Assembly (NCBI RefSeq): GCF_001423085.1
Contig: NZ_LMNU01000048.1
Coordinates: 116,600 to 180,599, forward strand
From: Methylobacterium sp. Leaf125
GTDB taxonomy: Bacteria > Pseudomonadota > Alphaproteobacteria > Rhizobiales > Beijerinckiaceae
Direction: 5' to 3'
DNA length: 64,000 nt
In this document: piece by piece, positions 17,836 through 28,117 of the stretch
Position numbering within the stretch: position 1 is the first letter of the stretch
Layout of the letters: each line of letters begins with the position of its first letter
Notes under the pieces: model-generated
Told to the model about the DNA's origin: nothing
Databases searched by the model: none
What the model saw: the letters and a program-made list of their open reading frames with translations, nothing else
Made by a program: the position numbers and the translations under genes

Positions 17836-19083
17836 ATGCTCTCCCTCCTGTCGCTGCGAAAGCAGATCGATGCCGGATCCCTCACGCCGCGCGCAGCCAT
17901 CGCACATGCGGAAGCCGCCATCACCGCCCATGAACCGGTCGTCAGGGCCATGGTCAGCCGACTGACCGACCCGATCGTGCCGGAGCGGGGGCCCCTCGCC
18001 GGCCTCGCCGTCGGCGTGAAGGACATCCTGGACACTGCGGACCTTCCGACGCAGATGGGCTCGACGATCTATGACGGCTGGCGCCCGCGCGCCGATGCGG
18101 CGGTCGTGGCACGCCTCAAGCGCCTCGGTGCCGTTCCCCTCGCCAAGACCACCACCACGGCCTTCGCCTTCCTCGACCCGACCGAGACGCGCAATCCGCG
18201 CCATCCCGGCCATACGCCGGGTGGGTCGTCGGCGGGCTCCGCCGCCGCGGTGGCCGCCGGGATGCTGCCTCTGGCCCTCGGCACCCAGACCGGAGGCTCG
18301 GTGATCCGCCCGGCCGCCTATTGCGGCGTCGTGGGAATGAAACCCTCCTTCGGACTGCTGCCGACGGTGGGGATGAAGTGTTTCTCCTGGACGCTCGACA
18401 CGCTGGGCCTGTTCACCGCCGGCGTCGCGGATGCCGCCCATGCCCTCGCGCTGATGACGGGACGCCCCGGTCTCGACCTCTCCGCCGCCGACCCGGGCAC
18501 CCCGCGGATCGGCGTCGTGCTGCCGGACTTCTGCGCCCCCGGGGAGCCCGAGGCCCTGGACGCCCTCGCGCGGGTGCGTGCCGCCATCGAGACCGCCGGA
18601 GCCCGCGTGCGCGACCTGGTCCTGCCCGCGGTCTTCGCCGAGGCCTTCGGCCTTCACGGCACGATCCAGGATTACGAGGCGGCCCAGTCCCTGGACTGGG
18701 AATACGCGACCCATCGCGCGGATCTCGGCCCGCTTCTGCGCGCGCATCTCGACGCCGCGCAAGCGGTCCGCCCCGCCGCCTACGACGCGGCACTGGCGGT
18801 GGCGGACCGCGCGCGGCGGCAACTGCCGGACTTCTTCGCCGCGTACGATCTCGACGTGATCCTGACGCTCTCGGCCCCCGGCCCGGCGCCGGAAGGCTAT
18901 GCCAGCACGGGGGATTCCCGTTTCAACCGGCTCTGGACCCTCATGGGCGTCCCCTGCGTGACCGTGCCGGTGGGAAGTACCGCGGCGGGCCTGCCGCTGG
19001 GTGTGCAGGTGATCGCCCGCCTCGGCGACGATGCCCGCGCCATCCAGGCGGCCCATTTCGTCGAAACGCGAATGCGCGGCTAG
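17836..19083 (+). CDS. amidase signature family enzyme (second of a tandem pair)
   Basis: This 415-residue amidase is clearly paralogous to the gene before it, sharing long motifs such as SAAAVAAG and ALGTQT. Its triad reads Lys62, cis-Ser at 131-132 and Ser155 in the canonical GGSVIRPA, whereas the upstream copy has Phe in place of the first Gly. It starts 33 bases downstream of the first amidase. The pair may act on different steps or substrates of one pathway, or may be one recent duplication; the sequence does not decide. Confidence 0.88.
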   Translation: MLSLLSLRKQIDAGSLTPRAAIAHAEAAITAHEPVVRAMVSRLTDPIVPERGPLAGLAVGVKDILDTADLPTQMGSTIYDGWRPRADAAVVARLKRLGAVPLAKTTTTAFAFLDPTETRNPRHPGHTPGGSSAGSAAAVAAGMLPLALGTQTGGSVIRPAAYCGVVGMKPSFGLLPTVGMKCFSWTLDTLGLFTAGVADAAHALALMTGRPGLDLSAADPGTPRIGVVLPDFCAPGEPEALDALARVRAAIETAGARVRDLVLPAVFAEAFGLHGTIQDYEAAQSLDWEYATHRADLGPLLRAHLDAAQAVRPAAYDAALAVADRARRQLPDFFAAYDLDVILTLSAPGPAPEGYASTGDSRFNRLWTLMGVPCVTVPVGSTAAGLPLGVQVIARLGDDARAIQAAHFVETRMRG

Positions 19084-19093
19084 GTTTCTCGCC

Positions 19094-19109
19094 AACGGGT
19101 TTTCCCGTT
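19094..19109 (+). terminator. short hairpin after the amidase operon
   Basis: AACGGG and CCCGTT pair perfectly around a TTTT loop, 11 bases after the second amidase stop. The stem is only 6 bp and no U-run follows, so this is a weak terminator candidate. Confidence 0.35.
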
Positions 19110-19465
19110 AGAGTAAGGGTGATAGTCCTGCGGAATACTTGATTGGCGTCGTTGATCTGCCGAAGCAGGGTAAGTCATTGGAGCTGTGATATTCGCACGA
19201 TCTTCGCCGAGCCGCCGGCCTTATCGCAGGTCTGCTTAGGTCCCCCTCGCCGCTTCCTGTCCCTTTTCGGAAGGCGGCCAATCGAGACCGGACCAGTCGA
19301 ATCCCGCTGGATCCGGTCGAGCGCGGACAGGCCGGTGGCGACCCGATTCGGACTTGGCGCCGATGGTCAAATCGCGCCGCCTACGGACGTCCTGCGATCG
19401 CTGCGACCCACCAAGGCGGCGATCGGGCCGTTCAAGTGTCGGGGCCGAACGATTTCGTGCACGCC
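19110..19465. other. gene-free stretch
   Basis: About 350 bases between the amidase operon and the LysE-like remnant. I see no credible coding frame, repeat or promoter. Part of it may be decayed coding sequence continuing past the end of the LysE remnant. Confidence 0.3.
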
Positions 19466-19753
19466 ATCGGTGAGGATGCGGGTGCCGATCGCGCCGAAGG
19501 CCAGTCCCAACAGAGCCTCCGTGGTACGCGCGAGCCGCGCCTGGATCCGCCGCACCGGTCCCGTAGAGACCAGCAGTGGGTAACCGCGGGTGATGAGGAG
19601 CGCGGAAGCGCAGCCGAGCACCTGCAACGGGGTCAGACCGGCACCGTAGAGGAAGGCCGCGACGGAGGCAGAGGCCGCGGCGGCCTTCGGGTTGGAGAAG
19701 GTGATGCGCAGGCCGTGCCGCCAATCGGCAAGGGGCGTCTGGCCTGCCCCTGA
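19466..19753 (-). pseudogene. LysE/RhtB-family exporter, C-terminal remnant
   Basis: The minus strand encodes about 96 residues that resemble the second half of LysE/RhtB amino-acid exporters: a rrGl-type start, the family motif NPKAA, two membrane-like segments and a closing LARTTEALLGLAFGAIGTRI helix. The N-terminal three helices are missing, and there is no room for them before the ABC operon. The frame is open to 19846, but the extra N-terminal residues are Arg-rich and unlike the family. I read this as a truncated, non-functional gene. Confidence 0.5.
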
Positions 19754-19929
19754 AACGTGGTTCTCCCGATAGATATGGCTTCGAGCCACCGACGATGCAC
19801 GACCTTCAAACCTGCGCCGTCGGGTACGTCGTCGTCGAAATCGCACCCGTTAAGGGATCAGGCGCCCGCGCCGCTGGGGCTCGCCACCGGCACATCCGTG
19901 GCCTGAGCCTCCTCCCCCTGGAGCGACGG

Positions 19930-21543
<1,614 letters not shown>

Positions 21544-21545
21544 GC

Positions 21546-22967
21546 TCAGGCTCCCTTGAGGGTGGCGCGCCGGGCGAGCACCGCCGGTCCGGTCTCCGCG
21601 AGGTCCCAGTACAGGCCCGCCATCAGCATCAGCGCCTCGCGCGAGGGCGGCCCGAGCAGGTGCTCGTCGGGTCCGTGCTGGAGACAGGCCGGATAGGAAT
21701 GGGGCACCCACAGGGTGGGCAGCCCGAGGATCTCCGAGAAGGCGTCGTTGGGCAGGGACCCGCCGAGGTTCGGCAGCAGGGCCGGCCGCTTGCCGGTGCT
21801 CGCGGCGATCGAATCCAGCGCCCAGGTGACCCACGGGTCCTCGACGGGAAGCCGGGTGGCGCGGAACACCTCGGTCCGGGCGGCGCGGACCGTGACCATG
21901 GGATAGCCGTGCGCATCGAGATGGGCGCGCAGTGCCGGCAGGATGCCCTCCCAATCGGTGCCGACGACGAAGCGCAGCTGCAGGGTTGCCTTGGCGGTGG
22001 GCGGCACGGCGTTGAGGGGGCCGTCCGGGTCGCCGGTCTTGAAGGCCAGCACCTCGAGGGTGTTCCAGGCAAAGACCCGCTCGGCGGCGCTGAGGCCGGG
22101 CTCGCCCCAATCCGTATCGATCGTCGGCGCGGTCGGGTCGGTGCCGACGGTGATGTCGGCGAGCGCTGCGCGCACGGTGTCGGGGATCGCGGGCGGCCGC
22201 AGGGCGTCGAGGAGGATCCTGCCGCGTCCGTCGACGAGGGTCGCGATGGCGTTGGCCAGCACCGTGCCGGGATTGCGCAGGAGGCCGCCCCAGTTGCCCG
22301 AATGGTGGCTGCCTTCGCGGAGATCCAGCAGCATCTCGAAGGTGTAGCCGCCGCGCGAGCCGAGAAAGACGGTCGGGCGCTCGGCGCTGACCCGCGGTCC
22401 GTCCGAGGCGATGAGCACGTCGGCCTTCAGGGCCTCGGCTTCGGCGCGGCAGATCTCGCGCAGGCCCGGCGAGCCGGATTCCTCGCCCATCTCGACCAGA
22501 AGCTTGGTGTTGAAGCCGAGGCGTCCGTCCCGCGCCGCCATCACGGCCGCCAGCGCGCCGAGGTTGAGGATGTGCTGGCCCTTGTTGTCGGCGGTGCCGC
22601 GCCCGTACCAGCGCTCGCCCTCGATGGTGATGGTCCAGGGGGCGAGCCCGTCGCGCCACTGCTCGGGATAGCCGCGCACGGTGTCGCCGTGCCCGTACAT
22701 CAGCACCGTGGGCAGGTCGGATCCCTCGTGGCGCTCGGCGATGAGGAAAGGGCCGTGCGTGCCGTCCGGGTTGTCGAGGATACGGCTGGTGAAGCCGAGC
22801 GGCGCGATCAGCGGGACGAGGAACTCGTCGAGGTAGGCGCGCAGTTTCGGCAGTTGGCCGGGGGCCTGACTCTCGGTGGGACGGGCGACGGCCTCCTGCA
22901 GGACCTGGAGGAAAGCGCCCTCGTCGTAGTGGCGCGCGGCGCGCGCGATCGCATCGTGTCGGGACAT
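21546..22967 (-). CDS. M20 family metallopeptidase (dipeptidase-like)
   Basis: This 473-residue zinc hydrolase has the M20 metal-binding pattern: His93 and Asp95 in GHGDTV, bridging Asp127 in GTADNKG, catalytic/metal Glu162-Glu163 in GEESGS, and a C-terminal HSYPACLQHGPDEH. The length fits the M20A/dipeptidase group (CNDP/PepV-like). It sits between the permease and ATPase genes of a peptide importer, so it probably cleaves the imported dipeptide or N-acyl amino acid in the cytosol. I took the ATG at 22967; the frame is open further upstream but overlaps the permease gene. Confidence 0.87.
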   Translation of the reverse strand: MSRHDAIARAARHYDEGAFLQVLQEAVARPTESQAPGQLPKLRAYLDEFLVPLIAPLGFTSRILDNPDGTHGPFLIAERHEGSDLPTVLMYGHGDTVRGYPEQWRDGLAPWTITIEGERWYGRGTADNKGQHILNLGALAAVMAARDGRLGFNTKLLVEMGEESGSPGLREICRAEAEALKADVLIASDGPRVSAERPTVFLGSRGGYTFEMLLDLREGSHHSGNWGGLLRNPGTVLANAIATLVDGRGRILLDALRPPAIPDTVRAALADITVGTDPTAPTIDTDWGEPGLSAAERVFAWNTLEVLAFKTGDPDGPLNAVPPTAKATLQLRFVVGTDWEGILPALRAHLDAHGYPMVTVRAARTEVFRATRLPVEDPWVTWALDSIAASTGKRPALLPNLGGSLPNDAFSEILGLPTLWVPHSYPACLQHGPDEHLLGPPSREALMLMAGLYWDLAETGPAVLARRATLKGA

Positions 22968-23008
22968 GGACTCACTCGATCTCGGTGACGGGTCGGTGGG
23001 AGGGGCGC

Positions 23009-23962
23009 TCAGCGCCGCCCCTCGGGGGCGGTGACGTCGCGGATGCCGTCGCCGAGCAGGTTGATCGCCAGGACGAGGACCAGGAGGGCGACGCCCGGGA
23101 TGGTGATGACCCAGGGCTGGAAGAACATGTACGGCTTGCCCTCGGCGATCATCAGGCCCCAGGACGGCAGGGGCGGCTGGACGCCGAGGCCGAGGAAGGA
23201 CAGGGCGGCCTCGAGCAGGATGGCGTGGGCCATCTCCAGGGTCGCCACCACGATGAGCGCGTTGAGGATGTTCGGCAGCACCTCCTGGAACAGGATGCGG
23301 GCCGGGGAAAAGCCCGTGGCGCGCGCCGCCGCGATGAAATCCTGGTCGCGGATCTGCCGGGTCGCCGCGCGGGTGACCACGGCGAAGCGGTCCCAGAGCA
23401 GGAAGCCGAGCACCAGGACCACGACCTTCAGGGAGCCGCCCACCAGGGAGGCCATGGCGAGGGCCACCAGCACCACCGGCATGGCGAGCCGCGTGGTCAC
23501 GACGTAGCTCACCACCGCGTCGACCCGGCCGCCGAAATAGCCGGCACAGATGCCCAGCGTCGTGCCGATCATGCCCGAGATGGCGGCGGCCGCGATCCCG
23601 ATCAGGAGCGAGATCTGGCTGCCGTAGATCAGGCGGCTGAGGTAGTCGCGCCCGAGCTTGTCGGTACCCAGCACGTGTTCCCAGGTGCCCTTCTGTTGCC
23701 AGATCGGCGGGATCAGGCGGCGGGAGACGTCCTGGGCATAGGGATCGTGGGGGGCGATCAGGGGCGCGGCGAGGGCGCAGAGCAGGATGATCCCGAGGAT
23801 GCCGGCACCGATGAGGAAGCCGCCATGGTGAAGGCCGCGCCGGAGGGCCAGGGCGGTGGGCGAGCGGGCGGCGGGCAGCGAGGCCGCAGCGTCGGTCGGA
23901 CCGGTCATGGGCGTCTCCGGAAGGCCGGCGCGGAGCGGGGATACGGATGGCTGGAGGGTCAT
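23009..23962 (-). CDS. peptide-type ABC transporter permease (DppC family)
   Basis: This 317-residue permease has a hydrophilic N-terminal tail, a first helix at about residues 48-70, then the DppC motif LGTDKLGRDYLSRLIYG and five more helices. The EAA loop is ARATGFSPARILFQEVLPN. It starts at an ATGA overlap with the DppB-like gene; an internal ATG at 23908 is an alternative. Confidence 0.9.
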   Translation of the reverse strand: MTLQPSVSPLRAGLPETPMTGPTDAAASLPAARSPTALALRRGLHHGGFLIGAGILGIILLCALAAPLIAPHDPYAQDVSRRLIPPIWQQKGTWEHVLGTDKLGRDYLSRLIYGSQISLLIGIAAAAISGMIGTTLGICAGYFGGRVDAVVSYVVTTRLAMPVVLVALAMASLVGGSLKVVVLVLGFLLWDRFAVVTRAATRQIRDQDFIAAARATGFSPARILFQEVLPNILNALIVVATLEMAHAILLEAALSFLGLGVQPPLPSWGLMIAEGKPYMFFQPWVITIPGVALLVLVLAINLLGDGIRDVTAPEGRR

Positions 23963-24873
23963 TGGCGCAGCCGGGGATCGAGGGCGGCATTGAGGAGGTC
24001 GGCGGCCAGCGTCAGGGCGATGTAGATCATCGCCAGAACCAGCACGATCGCCTGCACCACGGGGAAGTCGTTGCGGGCGATCGACTCCCAGGCGAGCTGG
24101 CCCAGCCCCTGGAGCGAGAACACCGCCTCGATCACGATGGAGCCCCCGAGCATGAAGCCGAACTGGACGGCGGCGAGCGCGATCACCGGAATGACGGCGT
24201 TGCGCAGGGCATGCCGGATCAGGATTTTCCGCGGGGGCAGGCCCTTGGCCCGGGCGGTGCGGACATAGTCCGAGGCCAGCACCTCGAGCATGCCGTTGCG
24301 GGTGAGCCGCATCACCGCCGGCATGGCGTAGTAGCCCAAAGCGACGGCCGGCAGCACGAAGTGCTTCCAGGTCGTGTTGCCGGAGACCGGCAGCCAGCGC
24401 AGGTTCACCGAGAAGATCATGATCAGGGTCAGGCCGAACCAGAAGCTCGGCATCGCCTGGCCCAGCACCGAGACCGAGAGGGCGGCCCGGTCGATCCAGG
24501 TGTCGCGCTTGACCGCGGCGAGCACCCCGAGGGGGATCGCCACGAAGAGCGCGACCGCCAGCGCCACCACGCCGAGGAACAGGGTGATCGGCAGGCGGGC
24601 GGCCAGCAGGTCGATCACACGTTCGCGGAAATAGAACGAATTGCCGAAATCGAGCTGGATCGCGCGCCCCGCCCAGGCGACGAACTGCGCCAGGAGGGGC
24701 TGGTTGAGCCCGTACTGGACGCGGATCGCCTCCACTTGCACGGAGGTCGCCTCCGGCCCCGCGATGGCGGTGGCGAGGTCGCCGGAGAGGTGCAGCAGCA
24801 TGAAACTCGCCACCGACACCGTCACGGCGACCGCGAGGGCCACGAGACTTCGTTGGATCATGAACCTGAGCAT
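23959..24873 (-). CDS. peptide-type ABC transporter permease (DppB family)
   Basis: This 304-residue DppB-type permease has six predicted helices. It shows the N-terminal signature seen as LNQPLLAQFVAW, a helix-rich core, and an EAA loop (RTARAKGLPPRKILIRHALRNA). It partners with the DppC-like protein through the ATGA-coupled gene pair. The binding-protein gene ends 54 bases upstream. Confidence 0.9.
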   Translation of the reverse strand: MLRFMIQRSLVALAVAVTVSVASFMLLHLSGDLATAIAGPEATSVQVEAIRVQYGLNQPLLAQFVAWAGRAIQLDFGNSFYFRERVIDLLAARLPITLFLGVVALAVALFVAIPLGVLAAVKRDTWIDRAALSVSVLGQAMPSFWFGLTLIMIFSVNLRWLPVSGNTTWKHFVLPAVALGYYAMPAVMRLTRNGMLEVLASDYVRTARAKGLPPRKILIRHALRNAVIPVIALAAVQFGFMLGGSIVIEAVFSLQGLGQLAWESIARNDFPVVQAIVLVLAMIYIALTLAADLLNAALDPRLRQ

Positions 24874-24927
24874 GGTCCGGCTCCCTCGCTCGATGTTGGC
24901 GGTCGGTTCGGCGTCAGGGACCGGCCG

Positions 24928-26469
24928 TCACTTCCACTGGGCCGCGTAGAAGCGCGGCAGCTCGTCGGGCTGCGCCGTGAAGGTCAGGTCCGAGGTGAAG
25001 GCGTAGTTCGTCGAGTAGGAGAACAGCGGCAGGGCATAGGCCTGGCCCGCAATGCGCGTCAGGGCTTCGGCGTACTTCACCTTCCGCACGGCCGGATCGG
25101 TGGCCCCGTCCCCGGCCTGGAGGGCCGCGATGGTCTCGGGATCCTTGGTCAGGTCCTCGTCGCCGCCGCGGAAGTAGACGCCGGTGAAGGCCGAGACGTC
25201 GAGCACCGAAAACGAGCCCCAGGTCTGGAAGGCGATCGAGACCTTGCCGCCGCGGATCAGGTCGCGCAGGGCGGCGTAGCGCAGGTAGTTCAGCCGCGCC
25301 TTGATGCCCACCGCGCGCAGGTAGCCGATCACCGCCTCCGCGTAGTCGCGCTCGCGGTAGGCTCCGAGGTCGATCTCGAAGCCATCCGGGTAGCCGGCCT
25401 CCTTCAGGAGCGCCTTGGCCTTGGCCGGGTCGTAGGCGTAGCGCGGAACGCCTTCGTCGGTGCAGCCGAACTGATCGATGAAGCAGGCGGCGTTCATCAC
25501 CCGGCTGCCGCCGCGCACCAGGTTGTCGACCATGGCCTTGCGGTCGATGGCGTAGGAGATCGCTTGGCGCACGCGCGCGTCCTTGAGGGGCGAGTTGGCG
25601 GCGGCCCGTCCAAGGGTGTCGAACTGCAGGAAGCCGACCCGCATGGTCTCGGCGCTGAGCACGGTGACGTTCGGGGCGGCCTTCAGCTGGTCGGCTTGGT
25701 CGCTCGGCACCCGCCAGATCCAGTCGATTCCGCCGGTGACGAGTTCGGCCATGCGGCTGTCGGCGTCTGGGATGACGCGGAATTCGAGCTTGCCGATCTT
25801 CGCCGAACCGATCGGGCTGCCGGGCCAGTACTTGGCGAAGCGTTCCATTTTCACGCCGCGCCCGTTCTCCACCGCGGTGACGCGGTAGGGGCCGGTGCCC
25901 ACGGGCGCCTTGGCGAAGCCGTCGAGGCCAACTTTCTTGAAGTAGGCCGCGGGGAAGATCGGGGTCGGGCCGGCCAGGTATTCGAGTGCTGCCGGGAACG
26001 CCGTCTTCAGGTGGATGCGGACCGTATGCGAATCGACGACCTCGGTCGATTTCATCCAGTCGACGTTCTGCTTCGTCACCGTGCGGGCGTCCGGCGTCAG
26101 CACGTAGTTGAAGGTGAAGGCCACGTCCTCGGGGCCGAAGGCGTCGCCGTTGTGGAAGGTCACGCCCTCGCGCAGGGTCAGCTCGAGGGTGACAGGATCG
26201 ATCCATGTCCAGGCGGTGGCCAGCATCGGCTGGTAGGTGCCGGTCTTCGGATCGCGGTAGATCAGCGTGTCCCAGACGTTGCGAGCCAGGACGACGCCCT
26301 CGCGGGCGCTGTTGTGATAGGGGCTGACATTCTCCGGCTCCGTGTCGGAGGCGTAGACCAAGGTGTCGTTGGCCTTGCCGGCGAATGCGGGCGCGCTCGG
26401 CGCCAGCATCAGCAGGGTGAGCGCAGCGCGCAGCGCGGAGCCGTGTCGCGCTCCAGTCTCATTCGCCAT
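24928..26469 (-). CDS. peptide-type ABC transporter substrate-binding protein (SBP family 5)
   Basis: This 513-residue periplasmic binding protein of the DppA/OppA class has a signal peptide over about 1-30 (cleavage near APAFA) and the family motifs ATAWTWIDPVTLELTLREGV and VRQAISYAIDRKAM. I chose the ATG at 26469 because it places the signal at the N-terminus; the frame extends upstream to 26559. It is the first gene of the operon and is divergent from a LysR regulator, which probably controls it. Confidence 0.88.
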   Translation of the reverse strand: MANETGARHGSALRAALTLLMLAPSAPAFAGKANDTLVYASDTEPENVSPYHNSAREGVVLARNVWDTLIYRDPKTGTYQPMLATAWTWIDPVTLELTLREGVTFHNGDAFGPEDVAFTFNYVLTPDARTVTKQNVDWMKSTEVVDSHTVRIHLKTAFPAALEYLAGPTPIFPAAYFKKVGLDGFAKAPVGTGPYRVTAVENGRGVKMERFAKYWPGSPIGSAKIGKLEFRVIPDADSRMAELVTGGIDWIWRVPSDQADQLKAAPNVTVLSAETMRVGFLQFDTLGRAAANSPLKDARVRQAISYAIDRKAMVDNLVRGGSRVMNAACFIDQFGCTDEGVPRYAYDPAKAKALLKEAGYPDGFEIDLGAYRERDYAEAVIGYLRAVGIKARLNYLRYAALRDLIRGGKVSIAFQTWGSFSVLDVSAFTGVYFRGGDEDLTKDPETIAALQAGDGATDPAVRKVKYAEALTRIAGQAYALPLFSYSTNYAFTSDLTFTAQPDELPRFYAAQWK

Positions 26470-26564
26470 GATCCGGTTCCTCTCAGCGCTGGCATGAGCC
26501 GGCGAAGCCGTGACCGCTCCGTCCTGCCACTTTTTTAGCCCTGCCATGGTGTTGTGCAATTAAC

Positions 26565-26589
26565 ATCGCAACAAGTAGAATTTTGCGAT
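26565..26589. promoter_or_regulatory. candidate LysR operator between divergent genes
   Basis: ATCGCAA at 26565-26571 and TTGCGAT at 26583-26589 form a perfect 7-bp inverted repeat with an 11-base spacer. It lies in the AT-richest part of the 176-base gap between the binding protein and the LysR gene. Spaced dyads of this form are typical LysR-type recognition sites; the assignment is inference. Confidence 0.5.
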
Positions 26590-26645
26590 TGCTGCCGTGC
26601 CGATTCAGCAACGGATAGCGACGGTTTCACCGACGGAGAGAGGCC

Positions 26646-27554
26646 ATGCAGAGTGCGAGTCTGCGTTACTTCCTAGCCGTCGCCCGCACGGGCTCGATTG
26701 CTGCCGCCTCGACACAGCTGAACGTCGCGGCGTCCGCGATCAGCCGGCAGATCGCCAATCTCGAGGCCGAACTCGGCTGTATTCTGTTCGAGCGCCGCCC
26801 GCGCGGCATGGTGCCGAGTCCCGCGGGCGAGCTCCTGTCGGCGCACGCACACCAGACCCTGATGCGGGCCGAGCAGGTGGCGGCCGAGATTCAGGAGTTG
26901 CAGGGTCTGGCCCGCGGCTTCATCCGGGTCGCGACGTCGGAGGGCTTCGCCCTCGACCTGTTGCCGAACGCCATCGCGGAGTTCCACGCCGTCCATCCGG
27001 GCATCCGCTTCGAGGTGCAGATGCTGCCGCCGGCCCAAGTCACGCAGGTGGTGGCGGCGGGCGACGCCGATATCGGCATCACCTTCGCCATGGCGCCATC
27101 GAGCCTCGTGTCGGTCGTCTATGACAACGCGGTCGAGATGGTCGCGCTCAGCGCCCCCGATCACCCCCTCGCGCGCCAGCCCGCGATCCAGCTCACGGAC
27201 CTGCGGGCCTATCCGGTCGCGGTGCCGACCCTCGATACCACGGCTCGCCGGGTCTTCGACGCGGCCTGCCTGGCGGAAGGGATCACCATTGAGCCGACCC
27301 TGACGGCCAACGTGCTCTCGGCCCTGCTGCCCTTCGTCCGCCGGACGAAGGGATTGGCGCTGATGTCGGCGCTGACGGTGCAGACTCCGGTGCGTCTCGG
27401 CGAACTCGTCTGCATCCCGGTGCGCGCCCGAGCGAGCCTTATGCGCGGCATCCAGGTCCAGGTCATGCGCGACCGCAAGCTGCCACATGCCGTGCAGGCG
27501 TTCCTGCGCCAGCTCATCGCTGCGCTGCCGCAGGCGGGGCGCGCAACAATCTGA
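26646..27554 (+). CDS. LysR-family transcriptional regulator
   Basis: This 302-residue regulator has an N-terminal winged helix-turn-helix (about residues 1-60, ARTGSIAAASTQLNVAASAISRQI) and a C-terminal effector-binding domain of the periplasmic-binding type. It is divergent from the peptide ABC operon, the usual layout for a LysR regulator and its target, so it probably responds to the imported peptide or a product. A GGAGAGAGG-like ribosome site precedes the ATG. Confidence 0.9.
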   Translation: MQSASLRYFLAVARTGSIAAASTQLNVAASAISRQIANLEAELGCILFERRPRGMVPSPAGELLSAHAHQTLMRAEQVAAEIQELQGLARGFIRVATSEGFALDLLPNAIAEFHAVHPGIRFEVQMLPPAQVTQVVAAGDADIGITFAMAPSSLVSVVYDNAVEMVALSAPDHPLARQPAIQLTDLRAYPVAVPTLDTTARRVFDAACLAEGITIEPTLTANVLSALLPFVRRTKGLALMSALTVQTPVRLGELVCIPVRARASLMRGIQVQVMRDRKLPHAVQAFLRQLIAALPQAGRATI

Positions 27555-27568
27555 TCAGGCCTGGAGCG

Positions 27569-27592
27569 GCGGGACCTGACCGGTTGTCCCGC
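27569..27592 (+). terminator. hairpin after the LysR gene
   Basis: GCGGGAC and GTCCCGC pair perfectly around a 10-base loop, starting 15 bases after the LysR stop. No U-run follows. Confidence 0.35.
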
Positions 27593-28117
27593 GACCCCGA
27601 TCCCGCGCACGTCCGGTCTGACCAGCGCCCCATGGGCGACGTCCGCGGCCTAGCCGCCGAGAGCCTCGGTGCGGCGCCGGCCCGGGTCCGTTTTGCCAGG
27701 AGGCCGGGGCGAAGGCTGGCCGTTCTGACCTCCACCCATCCGGGTCCCAGGGCCGGCGGGGGGGACGACCGAAACGGGTCGACCCGCGCGGTCACGCGCA
27801 TCGCGCGCAGCAGGGACGTTGTCAGCGATACCGATTGGGAAGACCGTCTCGTCCGAGGGTCCTGAGACCGAGCTGCTGAAGGTTTCGCGAATAAGTTTGT
27901 TTCTCGGTCTAATCTTGTGCCTAGCTCGAAAAGTGCCTGGAGTTCTGGGGTGTCGAGGAAATCCAGCGCCCCGCGCGGATTCCCGTCGCTGAGACCAAGG
28001 TGCGACCCCGCCACACGATAGCTTCGATCCGCCGCCCAAGGGGTGCGGGGGGGGGGGAGTCGTGTGCCGGCTGACGCCGAGCCAGCGAGACGGGGCGTCT
28101 CCCCCTGCCCGTCCCTG
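27593..28117. other. gene-free stretch with a G11 tract
   Basis: Over 500 bases between converging genes (LysR on plus, methyltransferase on minus). Frames here are short or Arg/Pro-rich and I recognise none. A short AT-richer patch lies at about 27880-27920. The notable item is the G11 run annotated separately. Confidence 0.35.
28047..28057. repeat. G11 mononucleotide tract
   Basis: Eleven consecutive G residues lie 60 bases beyond the 3' end of the methyltransferase gene, outside any recognised coding region. Runs this long are prone to slippage or sequencing error. Confidence 0.9.

Noticed and set aside
21546..23990. Very long minus-strand frame that could be read as one 814-residue protein
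   Set aside because: The first 340 residues are a shadow of the DppC-like permease gene; the M20 peptidase begins at 22967.
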